Assembly (NCBI RefSeq): GCF_037126465.1
Contig: NC_088205.1
Span: forward strand, 30,859,482-30,923,481
Reading direction: 5' to 3'
Length of the DNA: 64,000 nt
Origin: Ornithodoros turicata
Taxonomy: Eukaryota; Arthropoda; Arachnida; Ixodida; Argasidae
Shown in pieces: positions 23,015-33,896 of this stretch (positions are counted from its first letter, which is position 1; every line of letters begins with the position of its first letter). Made by a program: the position numbers and the translations under genes. The notes beneath the pieces were generated by a model. It did not search any database and was not told where the DNA came from. It worked only from the letters and a program-made list of their open reading frames with translations.

Positions 23015-24237
23015 TTACATCGGTTCATGTTCCTTTGAGGGCGTTTGGGGTGACGAAGCACACGTGACCATCTGAGCCTTCCTGGCGACGGAGGCGAATG
23101 TTTTATTTAATTTCTTGTTTCCAACCTGAGGCTGTTGACTGGTACTTGAAAGGCTCGGGAAGTGAGGTTCAGGATGGTGCAGAAAATCAAGCTGCGACCG
23201 GTTATTGACAAGAGGAGGTGAGATTGTCCGTTCGCACAAGACTCTCCGTCGATGACTGGCCATTGCCGCCTTAGCAACTCTACAAGCTCGATAGGTGGCA
23301 GTATGGGGTCCGGTGCAGTTTGCGCATTTGGGCTCGCGCTTTGCCGTATAGTCTTTGAAGTCATGAGGACCGGAACACACCTTGCACCGCAGGGGTCCGC
23401 GGCAATTTCGGGCATAATGGCCGTACCTTTGACATTTGAAGCATTGAACTGGCGGCTCAACGTACTCTGACACCGGGTAGCAGGAGAATCCCATGCAGAC
23501 TTCCGGGGGGAGCGCGAGCCCGGGCTGGAACGTTAGGAGGACACTGGATTTGAGGATTTCGTTGGCGGAACCATCGCTCTCGCGGGTATATGCCACTTCT
23601 CTCTTTACACGAAGGACTCCGCTGGGCTTCAGATATTCTAGAAGCTGTTCTTCGCTGTATCGGCGCGGAACTTTAAATATGCGGCCCATCGCGCGCAGAT
23701 AGGATTCTGGGATGTAGGGATGAACAGAGATTCCAGCAAGTGATCGTAGTGCGACCAGGCTGCGGGCAGACTGTTCAGAGGACACGTGGACGATGAGAGT
23801 ACCGTGCTTGTTGATACGGTTGTGACTCACTTTTTCTTGAGTAGCCTTCAAGATCTCTCTTGCTATGAGGTTGGGGTCAACCTGCCAGAATGAATCCGAC
23901 TCTGTCGCACATCTGAAGACGACTGGGATGCCACCCGGTCGGCTTTTCCGGTACGTGACGACTTGGAATGGCTTCTCACCTTTGTTTTCAGCGACTTGCA
24001 TATCTTCCACGCAACATTTATCTTGAAGGATACCGGTGACGTGGCCGAGCTCGTCGTTCAGAATCTCCGTTTGGGAGGTTTGTGGTGTACCACGGCTGGT
24101 AGACGGTCACCGCCCTCCAGGCCGGTGGCCGAGCTTCTATTCATCGGAGACCGACTTCTGTCAGGCAAGTGCAAGCGCGGCGAACAGCTGCCGCTGCGCC
24201 CTCGAAGGACACGGCGGCGCCCTCCGCCTGCATCCAT
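23015..24237 (-). pseudogene. LINE ORF1: gag-like nucleic-acid-binding protein
   Basis: The main open frame is 23015-24010. A better start is ATG 24237-24235 (MDAGGGRRR...), which lies in another frame; a frameshift near 24075-24090 separates it from the main frame (about SQTEILNDELG). Centre: an RNA-recognition-like region with GTLIVHVSSEQSARSL and GRIFKVPRRYSEEQLLEYL. C-terminal knuckles: CFKCQRYGHYARNC (C-x2-C-x4-H-x4-C), CKVCSGPHDFKDY, where the last Cys has become Tyr, and CANCTGPHTATYRAC. ORF1 ends in ATGTAA, and ORF2 continues in the same frame directly after that TAA. The protein should coat element RNA. The first 60 codons are inferred. Confidence 0.85.
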
Positions 24238-24314
24238 GAAAACAGGTAGAAATATCTGCTTTCGGAGAAAGGTGGCTTTGGAAACCGAAATAAGAAGAGC
24301 AGCAAAGGAACACC

Positions 24315-25218
24315 ACCCACTGCTTAAACATGATCTTTCCAAGAAATTCCTCGACGAATGTGGCAAGAGTCTGGAGATGTTCTTTGAGTGTTGCTTTTCC
24401 TGGGCAGTTCCCACATGATCCCACCATGCAAGCCTCATTCCCCATGTGACACACAGTGCGTGCCAAAAGCTCCTTGTAGGTGTCACTCACGTCAAGGACA
24501 TGCAATATAAGTTTAATGTTTTGGTGGTAGGAACATACGCATACGCTGTGTGTACCTGGCGCTCCAGCCAATATACACCACGGAAGACGCAGAGCCGAAA
24601 AGGTAGAAAATCCCGCTTTCATGTTTGTATTCTCACTTTTCTACATCTCGTAGGTCTCCCTCAGATTTGACAACATCATGCGCTTCTGGTGCCCGCACGT
24701 TGTGTCCTTCATTCCAGGAAAACTGTACAACACCCGGTCGTCTTGATAAAAGTCGGTGATCGATGTTCTCACTTCTTCTTCAATTGTTCTGCCTTGTTTT
24801 TGTCCAGGTTGCGATAGTACACCATGATGTCCGCCTGTGTTCTCTCGCTACTCTAACCATTCGCTCGCTCGTCCCAAAGTACCGAGCAATCTTCTTCCGT
24901 GGCCAAGAAGTCCGCGCGAGAGTTAGTATTTTGAGTTTCCTTGCCCGGCATTCTTCTGTTTTGAATTTCTCTCTTAGTTCGCGGAGTAAGGCGCTGTACT
25001 GAGTATTGAGCCTTTTTGGTGAACTACATTCCTGGCGTGAAAAGTTAGCGATGACTGGAATCATGTGAAGTTTCTTGCAGGCTTTAGCTATTTTTTTCTG
25101 AACGTAGCTCTTATGTCGTCTCCTTACCCCATGTTTAAGAGAGACAGGTGTTTCGTCTATCGCGTTGAGACATACGTTGAGGTCCTCGATGTCTTGAGGA
25201 TTGCCGATCGGTGCAAAA
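24315..25218 (-). pseudogene. Transposase-like gene, segment B
   Basis: Middle of the gene split by the LINE and the MITE. In order on the minus strand: IGNPQDIEDLNVCLNAIDET (from about 25205), LRELREKFKTEE and KLKILTLARTSWPRKKIARY followed by FGTSERMVRVARE (24990-24840), FYQDDRVLYSFPGMKD and KRMMLSNLRETYEM (24755-24645), ALRLPWCILAGAPGTHSVCV and YHQNIKLIL (24600-24510), and CMVGSCGNCPGKATL, then FKQW at the LINE junction. The ILTL..SW...KI...F.VS..M.R.A block looks like a helix-turn-helix DNA-binding region, and the Cys motif may bind zinc. Lesions: a frameshift near 24775-24800 and TAG at 24641-24643 where the family has Phe. Function unknown; transposase origin is inference. Confidence 0.75.
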
Positions 25219-25681
25219 CAGGGTTGCGGAATAGGGTCTCCCATTCCGTTCCAATTCCATTCCGAGGAATGGAGATTTGCGATTATTTCAGTTCCTCGGA
25301 ATGAAAAGGTATGGTCAGTTCCCACTCCTGGAATGGCTTGGCAACCCAATTCCATTCCGTTAACTACCTCAATAAAAGAAAAGGGCCGGTAACCATACTG
25401 GCAAGTCCAGCAGTGCTAGAGGAGATTGACATTACCAAGCACGGAAAAAGCACAAAGACAAGGTTATTTCACTCTTGACCGTGTGCAGGTGCGATGCAAA
25501 GGATGCGAGGGCAGAAACTAGCACGTTGAAACCAAACCTGCCACCGGAGCCCCCAGACCATTCCATTCCCATTCCTATAGGACAGTTTCCGCCATTGCAT
25601 TCGAATTCCATTCCGGGCTCTGCTAAATCTGGATTAATTCCGGAATCATTCCAACTCCGGAGTGGCAACTCCGCAACCCTG
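25219..25681. mobile_element. hAT-type MITE with 8-bp target duplication and GGAAT-rich interior
   Basis: GTGCAAAA flanks it at 25211-25218 and 25682-25689. Ends are CAGGGTTGCGGA and, inverted at the right, CAGGGTTGCGGAG. An 8-bp duplication with CAGGGTTG ends is the hAT signature. The interior is full of ATTCC/GGAAT words (about 25240-25365 and 25555-25665). No transposase. It is 463 bp, so with the 8-bp duplication it adds 471 bases, a multiple of three, and does not shift the interrupted gene. Confidence 0.9.
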
Positions 25682-26085
25682 GTGCAAAATGTGCTTCGCT
25701 GGAAGATTTCGGCGTTCCTGATTCGTTTGGTTGGTCATTCTGTGAATATTGATTGGCTTCCATGTAACACTTTGGGCATAGCCTGTCGCCTGGAACTAAG
25801 TTCAACGACGCAACTCTCCTCGACAAAGTCGAAGTAATTACCTCGGTATCCACGGCAGCGCTTTTTATGAAATGCGAAAGGGTTCACGCAATTTTTTGAA
25901 GCGACTAGCGACGTGTACTTTCGAGTATATAGAAACAAGTGGTGATTGCAGATGCTGGTGATGCTGTCCTTAGCACGTTTCGCACGATGAGATATTAGAT
26001 CTTGGCTTTCGCAGTTTAACTCTTGAAAAACCGTTAATTTCACTTTCCTTGTGAGCGTTGTTTTATGGCAGTGATCAGGTCCCAA
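25682..26085 (-). pseudogene. Transposase-like gene, segment A (N-terminal)
   Basis: Minus-strand fragments: ICNHHLFLYTRKYTSL and CVNPFAFHKKRC (about 25960-25860), then after a frameshift near 25855 the frame with SRRVASLNLVPGDRLCPKCY, ending SSSEAHFAP at the MITE target site. C-x2-HH, CxxPFxxHK and LxPGxxLCxxC are the order of Cys/His motifs expected at the N-terminus of the family seen in segments B and C, perhaps zinc-binding. The frame joins segment B exactly when the hAT MITE and one target copy are removed. No start codon or upstream exon could be chosen. Confidence 0.65.
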
Positions 26086-26639
26086 GGAACAAGTCGAAAG
26101 GTCCCTGGAAATTTTTAGGGATCAGGTTTAGGCAGTGTCTCCACATAGCAAGCGGTACAAGTGTATCCACTCCTCGCCCTCCCGCCCGCGTTTCTCCGAA
26201 ATAACTATCCGTATGCAATACAAGAATGAGAGAAACGCTAGCCCTGGTCTGAATAACGCAGTACCAACTTTGCTTCAACAGCTTGTACGGAACAGGAACG
26301 CCCACAAATACATGATCTGATATCGAAAGTGATAGCACCCGTGGCTAGCAACTTTTTTTCTTATAGGTACTTCTGAACTGTTTGCGCACAAAGAGAAAAA
26401 CTCGTATATCACAGCTACTAAGTAAGTTTTATATACGCGCAAGATGAGTGAACAGCTAAAAGGATGCTTATCTGTTATCAATACTACGAGAATGGGTTAA
26501 CACACGTGCAAGAACATCAAAGAATGAATGATACATCTCATCAGGCACTTACTGGTGAAAGCCCTCTCCGCTTGTGTTCGGTGCAGGTGGTACTTCATCG
26601 CCTCTTCAATAATGCTACTGCCTACTGTTATCTTTTCGT
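26086..26639. other. No supported gene
   Basis: Unassigned DNA upstream of the split gene; its promoter or 5' exons might lie here, but I see no convincing start, splice site or TATA element. Confidence 0.4.
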
Positions 26640-27375
26640 CTAGTGTTTTGTGAGTGGCCCGCTCAGTTGTTCATTCGGTACGATGCGCCGCAGCGCGCAT
26701 ACACGTTTGCGAAGTTACCTTCAATTAAAAGAATATTATCTGAGTTTAACAAAAAGTACCTCTGAGATCTTTTGCTACGTCTTGCTAGCAAGACGGTGCA
26801 TCGAATGACACCTTAATAACGCTTCTATCCCTGCCTCCTCACACCGAATTTTTCGGTCAAAAACATGCATTTTGTCGAATTTTCACAACTTCCCGATTTT
26901 TTGCTGCGGCTTACAGTGCACCGGCGGGGTTGGATATTGTTGTGCTTATTGTACAACGCGGGAGATATGCAACAAAAATGTTTGAAGAAGAAAGTCCAGA
27001 ATTTTATATTGCAAAAAAATTCGTAATCTTGCACAAACTTTGCAAATTTCATGCACGTCACAAGCGTCGAGCCCGTCGAGTGCGATGGTGAAAATTGCTT
27101 ACATACGGTAAAATGAACTCTCCCTTATCAAATAAGACTCTCTTTAACATGCTCCGTGTCTTACGTGGGCCGTAATGCCTGCTTAAAACGACATAGGTTT
27201 TCGCGAAGCACTGCATCTTTGAGGGGCTCTGCACCCCATTAATTTCATTTTCGTTAGAAAATACCAATGCTTCTGTTGCTTGGGGGTCATAAAGAACCAC
27301 AAAAAAAATCACATGAAATTCTAGAGGGGTCGAGCGGCACCTCTGGATCACTTGGCGTGGAATGGCCAAGCTTGA
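26640..27375 (-). repeat. Dispersed 0.7-kb repeat, copy 2
   Basis: Inverted, diverged partner of 17081-17805; the two copies lie either side of the split gene but about 0.6-0.7 kb beyond its ends, so they are not its terminal repeats. Outer end is the complement of CCATTCCACGCCAAGTGATCC near 27365. Confidence 0.7.
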
Positions 27376-27399
27376 ATAAATCTGGAGCACAGACCCAAC

Positions 27400-28265
27400 T
27401 CCGCAGTCACCAGTCGTTTTCCTAATTATTCATTATTATTATTACTATCATTGTTATTCGTTAAGCCTTGTGTTATTATCTTGTCCCTTCTAAGGAGGGG
27501 ACAAGATCAGTGGCTGTGTCAAGCCAGCTAGAACTAGGCCGTATACAACCATCATGAGATCTCCGCCTGCAAATATACGTCTGCGTGCCATGGACAATGT
27601 AGCAACTGTATATAGTTCCGGACCGTGTATAAATATGCGCAGTAAATTAAATCGCTATTCCTACAGCAAAGTGCTACAGTGCAATGTCATTACGTTGGTC
27701 GGAGAAGTTGCGCAGAGTTGCCCGATGTCGCAACTTGGTCGGTAAATGCGACGAAAAGAAAAGAAGCATCGTCCGTTCGAATCCTTTGTGGGTTTTGCCG
27801 CCAGTGCCGCGTGCCATCGACGCCATCTCACGGCCACATACCGCGTTATAGATGCCAAGTCCAATCACGCTGTCACACAAACATTGTTGTCCTGCACATC
27901 TGTACGTAATGGAAAATGATACTACTGTAGTATAATTTTCCATTACGTTAACAAATAGGGAAATTACGAGCGTGCTTTTCCGCACAATCCCCACGAAATC
28001 CACTTTTACGCCACAAGAGTCTTCCGTTTCCGACATCAAGCAACCGACGCAACAAGGCGGAGCAGGCAAATCACAGGTGTGGCCTTTGGGTTCTCAGGCG
28101 AAAACATCGATAAGGCGGTTCGCATCCCAAGATAACATGGTGGGCCATTGGGGGATAAAAGGTGTCAACCACCTTTACTGTTCACGCCTTTTTCGTATGT
28201 CCACCAATGAAACAGCGATCTAAAGTAATCGAGGTCGATTACTGCGACGAGAATAGGACCCCAGC
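27400..28265. other. No supported gene
   Basis: Contains a small inverted repeat, AATGGAAAATxATACTAC against TAGTATAATTTTCCATTACG at about 27908-27948, and no supported ORF. Confidence 0.4.
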
Positions 28266-28267
28266 TA

Positions 28268-28420
28268 CCCAAGCAGCACAATGTACTGAAAGTCGAGTGC
28301 AGTGGGGGTGGACGGGTAGATGGAAGGCCTTGAACAGACTCCTGAAACTAAGGAACATTGATAAGACACATACCGTCCACCCCTATTGCACTCGACTTTC
28401 AGTACATTGTGCTGCTTGGG
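28268..28420. mobile_element. 153-bp hairpin MITE, copy 1
   Basis: CCCAAGCAGCACAATGTACT at the left is mirrored by its inverse complement at the right; terminal repeats are about 45-50 bases around a 55-base loop, flanked by TA (28266-28267, 28421-28422). A second copy of identical length sits at 61982-62134 in the opposite orientation. Non-autonomous; superfamily uncertain. Confidence 0.85.
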
Positions 28421-28770
28421 TAAGCATTCCGTTAATTTATCACGAAGGCTGGAGCTTCTATTAGCGACGAACTGGCGTGCAATCATTTTTCCTAAACGAC
28501 AATTCCTGTACCGTGATGCCCGTTTACCGAGGTGCCCATGTACCAAGGTGCCCGTATACCGAGATGTCCGTACCAAAATGTCCAGTAGCGGAAAGTTCAG
28601 CTCTTGCTCCTCTGACGTCAGAGCTTGACGCGTAGGAACGAGACGTAGAAAATTAGTTCCCTTTTCCTTAGTACTCTAGCGTGCAGTACAATGCGTGCAT
28701 GATGTAGCATACTTCATTAAACGTTCTTGAGCTTACCTGCTATAAATATATCGGTATACATGTAACTATA

Positions 28771-29157
28771 CAGGTTTTTTTTTTTTTTTCGAAACAGATT
28801 TTTCATTAAAAAACTATAAGGGCTATAGACATGCTGTTTTCACTTCTATCGTCTCTGGACTTTCTGGGCGGACTTTCTGGGCCATATGTTGCTCAACCGT
28901 CAAATGACTAATTACCTAAAAATCGTTAATTAACTTTTTTTTAATTATAAAAGCTACGAAGTTGTTCCAATGAGAACATCCGTTCCTTTCGGTACTTTCG
29001 GTGACCTGACATCGTAGCCGTTTTCAGAACAAAAATCCGTTCGGTAGATCGTCCGCAGAAAAATTCGTGAAGGAACACTATTTTTTTCTTTATTTTGTTC
29101 ATTGCGTATTTTCGAAGACGCGTCTTTCCTTCATCCCCAATGTGAGAGGGTGACGGA
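28771..29157 (+). repeat. CAGGGTGT-family MITE, copy 2
   Basis: Uninterrupted counterpart of 16044-16757: poly-T head, GACTAATTACCTAAAAATCG core, CGTTCGGTAGATCGTCCGCA, and the end AATGTGAGAGGGTGA. It shows the empty site for the LINE insertion in copy 1 (CAGAACAAAAATCCGTTCGG at about 29025). Confidence 0.8.
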
Positions 29158-31485
29158 GCCTCATGCCCCCAACAACATAGAAACGTTCTGCAATCGTCCC
29201 CAGCCCTAACAACACAGAAACGTCCTGCGGTCGTCCCCAGGATGTCAACCCCGGACGACGATGACATCCTCAGGAAGTTATCAACTGGTCCTCCTAGAAA
29301 ACCTCCGTGTTAAAGTGGGACTCCCAGTCATGTCACCTGCACATCCTCAGGGTGTCAACCTGGAACACTCGCAGGACCTTGTGAGGACGACTTCACCTAC
29401 ACCCACCTGTACCTCATTTTTCTGCGTATAATTTATACGAAACCAGACGCAGTCCTGATAACTTCTATTTTTCCATACATCTTGATTAACTCCCGCAATA
29501 CAATCTCGCTGTTTGTTTCTAGTACAATTCATAACGGACAACCAGTGCAGCGGTTTAAAGAGGAAGCAGAGAAAAATATAAAAGACGCAAAAAAATCTTG
29601 TCAGGGGCACGAAGTCCGAGAAAACCACTCTGAGAGGTACTAGAGGTTTTCCGAAGCCAAAACAGACACTGTTTATTGCTTATAACGCGATCCTCCGTAC
29701 ATTCGAGAGTCCTGCTCGACTGTGACACGAAACGAAGGGTGAGCTATCCATGTTTCTTTCGATTACGCAAAGAAAGAATACTCAAAGTGAGGAATTGATT
29801 GAAATATTAGGTCCACATCAATGCAAAGTCTATGTTTCTTACTCATTTTTGTTTGAGAGGTTCTGGTAGGAGCTTTGAAAGTCAAAAGCAGTGTGACGGA
29901 ATCGCGCGTTTCTCTGCATTCCACGAGTAATGTGCTCCATTTATCATAGACAGTCATCCTTTTTAGATGCAGAGAATTTTACCCTGGACCACCCTTTATT
30001 TCAGAGAAATGTCAATCAGGTCCCAGGATCGGCCCAAGAAGAAAACAAATGTGTTTAGAAAGTCTGAACAGGTAAACTAAACAAAGTAATATTTCTCGTC
30101 CCGCTAGCTACCCACAGGTACGGGCACAGGACGTACCGGAATGACTCCTAAAGGACAGTCCGAGAGTGTTACCCTCAGGACGTCCTGAGGATAACCTCCA
30201 AGGACGAGGACACGATGACACTGTGGGGACCTCCTGAGGACCGCGTGTGTTCTTTGGGACTGGAGCAGCGACGTTGGCTAGTTTGGCAACGTTTAGACTG
30301 TCCCGATTTGGGATTTTGAAAGTTCTTTGATTTTGAACATGTGGATGGGTTTTTGCTCTCAAAGTGACCGTCGCATTATTGTTGTATCCGTCCCGGTCGA
30401 TTCCAAAAATTCACCGTTTTATTACTTCATCATCGACAATCAGGGATTTCCCTACACCCGCCAGGGGGTACACTCCCCCTTTGTTATTTGCAACACCCCC
30501 CTGAAATACAGTCAGGTCTGAGAATCCTTGGACTGTGCACGAATCTGACCTGTGCTCTAACCTGTGAGCCATAGAAACGTTTTCCGAAAACTGTGTTGAA
30601 ATGGTGTGAGAAGATGTAATCTCCAACGATTTGTTTCTGCTGATTTCTGATATTGAAACCGTGCTGTCATGTCAGATCCCGCAATGGCACCTCCCTTGCC
30701 TTCGAGACTCCTGTCATACTTGCGCCTTGGAAGCCGTCCTTCTATGATAGTCGATCTCGAACACGATGAAACAAGCACGGCTAGACTGCAAGGGATAGCC
30801 ACCCCAGACGACACAAATGAATACGAAACACATCGCGGGGTCGTCAATCGGGGGACGTTCGAGATATCCCTGGGACGTCCGAACTCAATCCCCCAGAAAT
30901 CCCAAAAAAGTGCCAATGCAACACCGAAGTACATAACAGATACGTTCAACGGACGTAACTGCGCGATGCCGTTCGGACGTGTTTCAGCTCTGCATGGGAC
31001 ATATGCCTGGAAGCTCCTCCCACTTCGTTTTTTTTTCTTTTTGTGTGTGTGTGTGTCTTCATCCATATGACAGAAAGATTTCACGCCGAATCAGGTAGGG
31101 TGGTCCGGTCGAACTCTCCAAATTTTTTTCTTTACAAACATACATTAAAGCCTCGTCCCTATGAGGCATATTTGCGCTGAAAGTAGTTGAAAATAATTGG
31201 TGGCTATTTTATAATGAATCATCATTCAGATTTGGGCATTTCGACCATTGCGCTTCCTACAAAGTTTGACGCACCGTATCTTCATAACTATTTACCATAT
31301 TACGCGCGCATACCTCCAGTGCTTCAAGAGTACAGCAGAGCAAGGCCAAGAAACCAGAAAGACAATTACAAAAGTTTATGACACACTGAACGACAAATTA
31401 AAGTGCCTGAAAAACATTTAAAGCCTGATGACCTCAATCACAATGAAGTGGTGCTATGGGTGGTCGGTGTTGTTCATGTCTTGAT
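29158..31485. repeat. Region rich in GGACGTCC / CCTCAGGA short motifs
   Basis: Scattered reiterations of GGACG, CGTCC and CCTCAGG at 29205-29385, 30110-30240 and 30840-30990, including the perfect 18-base palindrome CCTCAGGACGTCCTGAGG at 30173-30190. Looks like the interiors of short-motif MITEs. Open frames at 30557-31084 on both strands overlap and show no domain. A (GT)n run lies near 31043. Confidence 0.5.
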
Positions 31486-31765
31486 TTCCACCCTGTGGAA
31501 ACCTCAGCACCTGAGGTAACCCGGCCTCAAGCTCGGCCCGGACTGTAGATAGCTTTTAACAACCACACACACTCTCTCTCACATCATCTCTCCCATAATC
31601 ATCTCACACCACCACACACTCACCATAGTTTTGGCGAGGTAACCCCAGGACCTCAGGCTCTGAGGTAGCTTCAAGACGTCAAGCTGTGAAGCAACCTCAA
31701 AACCTCAGATGTCCCATAATACCTCAAGACCTCAGACTCTGAGGTAACCTCAGGAATTATTTTCA
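31486..31765. repeat. CCTCAGG/GAGGTAACC repeat cluster
   Basis: Reiterations of AACCTCAG, CTCTGAGGTAACC and ACCTCAGG in both orientations (31500-31520, 31635-31660, 31700-31755), with an interposed CACACACTCTCTCTCACATC-type simple sequence at 31562-31622. It may be a MITE with microrepeat interior. 31766-33047 beyond it holds nothing I can name. Confidence 0.5.
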
Positions 31766-33047
31766 ATAGGGAGGGCAAGAAAATTTCCATAAAGGTCACC
31801 TGGAAGGACTTGCTTCTGGACACAAGGTCCTGTGTACAGAAGCATTAGACGGAACTCAGTTGCCTGAGGCTGGAGAAACATGGCGGCGTCTGCAACTACT
31901 TGGAATAATATCGTTATTTTCAACGCGAACAGCACCAGTACAGCTTGAATTTTGTGAAGGGTTCGGTGCATATGCCTTGTAGGTAACGGATTCTCTAGTG
32001 GGGGCCACTCTCTATGACCGAAATACAGGTAAACGTCCGTGGTGCCTTTGATTGTTAGAGCTCGCGTTTTAGACTCCTTTGCTCTTCAAGTCGCCTTAGC
32101 CCACTGGCTAATGAAAAAATGCAATGGATCCCAGCCGAGCTTGTAATATAGGCATATTAGCACGTGTGTGGTACTTTTATTTTGTTATCCACTCACTGTG
32201 TTCTTGATGTTCTTTCAGGCATAAACGACTATACCGCTCGGCCATTCATTGGTGTGTGCGTCTCCCAGAGAGTGTGGGATGTTTTCTCTATGTGCAGTCT
32301 TATATGCGTTATAGGTAAGAATGCTAGGTAAACGGGAAGTATGGCCAAACGCTGGTATGGGTATGTGCCATAGGCAGACTGATGATGCCTGTATTATGTC
32401 TCGTTTTATCAGTGTGCCTCGGCTGCAGAACCTGACCCGTGAGTTCTAGAGGCCGGAAGACACTAGAAAGGAACAATATAAGGAGACCGGTAGCCACTCA
32501 TAAGGGGTGAAGGAGCGTGAAGATACGGTTCGAGCTCGTGCAAGATTCCAACTAATTATACGACGAGTAACATGGATGTTTTTTTCTTCTTATTTACATA
32601 ACGTGGCGATATTGTGATCACGATATGTATGAACGGCAATGATCTACCTTAACACGTTGAATGACACCTTGTCACGTTTTTTTCATTATTTGTACTGCTT
32701 ATGTGCCAGCAGGCATGTACGAATGCACATGCAAACAAAGTCCTGATAGAAATAAAGTATTTTGGGTGCACACTTGCGTACTTGTGTTAATCTCGTGATT
32801 AAAATTACGATATTTCCATAGGCGCGCAATACGTATGGGGACGGAATAGAGGTCCTCCATATGTCCCTCGAAGATCCGCATCGGCGGTCCTACGACGTCC
32901 ATTTCGCATAATTTTCTCTTGATTAGCACGGTAGTATGTGCGTAGTTAAAACGTATCCGGGAGCAAATGTGTACGTTCGTGAGACGTACCCAGCATCAAC
33001 AGCCCGACGTTTGCAGGATGTTGATCGGCGGTTAATGGTTCTGTGGG

Positions 33048-33671
33048 TATGTTTACGAAACGTTGTTTCGACTATCAATTGAATAGTAATTTCTACGTAT
33101 AGCGCTAGAAGAAAGCGAATCTATCTTGCGAGAACGTGAGAAATTGGAGAACGAGTAAAAGCAAGGTTTTCCATTTGTTCACGTCCTGCTCTCTGCAAAG
33201 TATCTACGCAGCACTCTTCCACCAACACAGGAAACCTCTCAGTTTGACAGCGCCACTCAGTAGGTAACCTCATCATAGACAATAGCCTGAATTCCAAACA
33301 TAATATTTGTTAGCAAGGAATATCAGAAATGTTAGCGGGCAGTTTGACTCATTGCAGACGTACGAATTAATTGCAGAGACACATCCTCGTCACCGTTACA
33401 AACGTTTTCGGCCCCACTACACTTAACAAACATCCCGCTACTATTGGTATTTTAGTATATGTTCCATCCAGTACGCCAATAGAGGCTACTGAGAAATGCC
33501 AAAGCCGTGTCGTGTGGGGTACGGCCAGGGCTACGGAATTTGCGCTATTCATGCACACAAAATAGCTGAAAAAGTAGATTTGCAATCTCGTCTATATGTT
33601 GTTGTATGTTATAATCCGGTAGGAACATCGATAGGACGTATATTAGACGTCGCAATGCCTCACAAGCACGT
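33048..33671 (+). repeat. Left arm of a 624-bp inverted repeat
   Basis: Nearly identical, inverted, to 33897-34520. Begins TATGTTTACGAAACGTTG and ends GACGTCGCAATGCCTCACAA then GCACGT. A 72-codon frame inside it appears on the opposite strand of the other arm for that reason alone. Confidence 0.9.
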
Positions 33672-33896
33672 CCACTGGATGTGCAAATGTCCAGCTGTGA
33701 CGTCCAGAAGATATCCATCTATACAGTTATGGATGAGCTTCCGACAATCCATAGTACATCCATTCCACGTTAGCTGGACATATCCGGATGTCTACTAGAT
33801 ATCCAAAATATCCACGGTGTACCATCCTTAGACGTCCATTAGACGTTCGTGGTTTACTGGGTCTCTCTCTCTCTCTGTCTTCCCAGTAAACCACGA
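33672..33896. repeat. Spacer with two abutting GGTTTACTGGG ends around a CT run
   Basis: Holds the rest of one GACGT/CATCC-rich MITE, ending ACGTTCGTGGTTTACTGGG at 33843-33861, a (TC)n run, then CCCAGTAAACCACGAACGT starting at 33882. Two copies of one element thus meet head to head. Confidence 0.8.

Larger units (their letters stand above)
18694..24314 (-). mobile_element. Full-length I-superfamily LINE with 8-bp target duplication
   Basis: ACCCACTG flanks the element at 18686-18693 and 24315-24322. Size 5,621 bp. In minus-strand order: about 75 bases of 5' UTR, ORF1 with zinc knuckles, ORF2 with endonuclease, reverse transcriptase and RNase H, then a 3' UTR of about 420 bases that includes an A/AAGAAAT-rich purine tract (18780-19020) and ends AATAAACATAT plus a C run (seen as a G run at 18694-18705). 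RNase H and a CCHC ORF1 point to the I superfamily. It sits inside another gene (see flanking segments). Its own frames hold several nonsense codons, so it is no longer autonomous. Confidence 0.9.

Noticed and set aside
30557..31084. 175-codon minus-strand frame with an overlapping 133-codon plus-strand frame
   Set aside because: No recognisable domain, low-complexity Lys run from the GT/T-rich tract, and it overlaps short-motif repeats.
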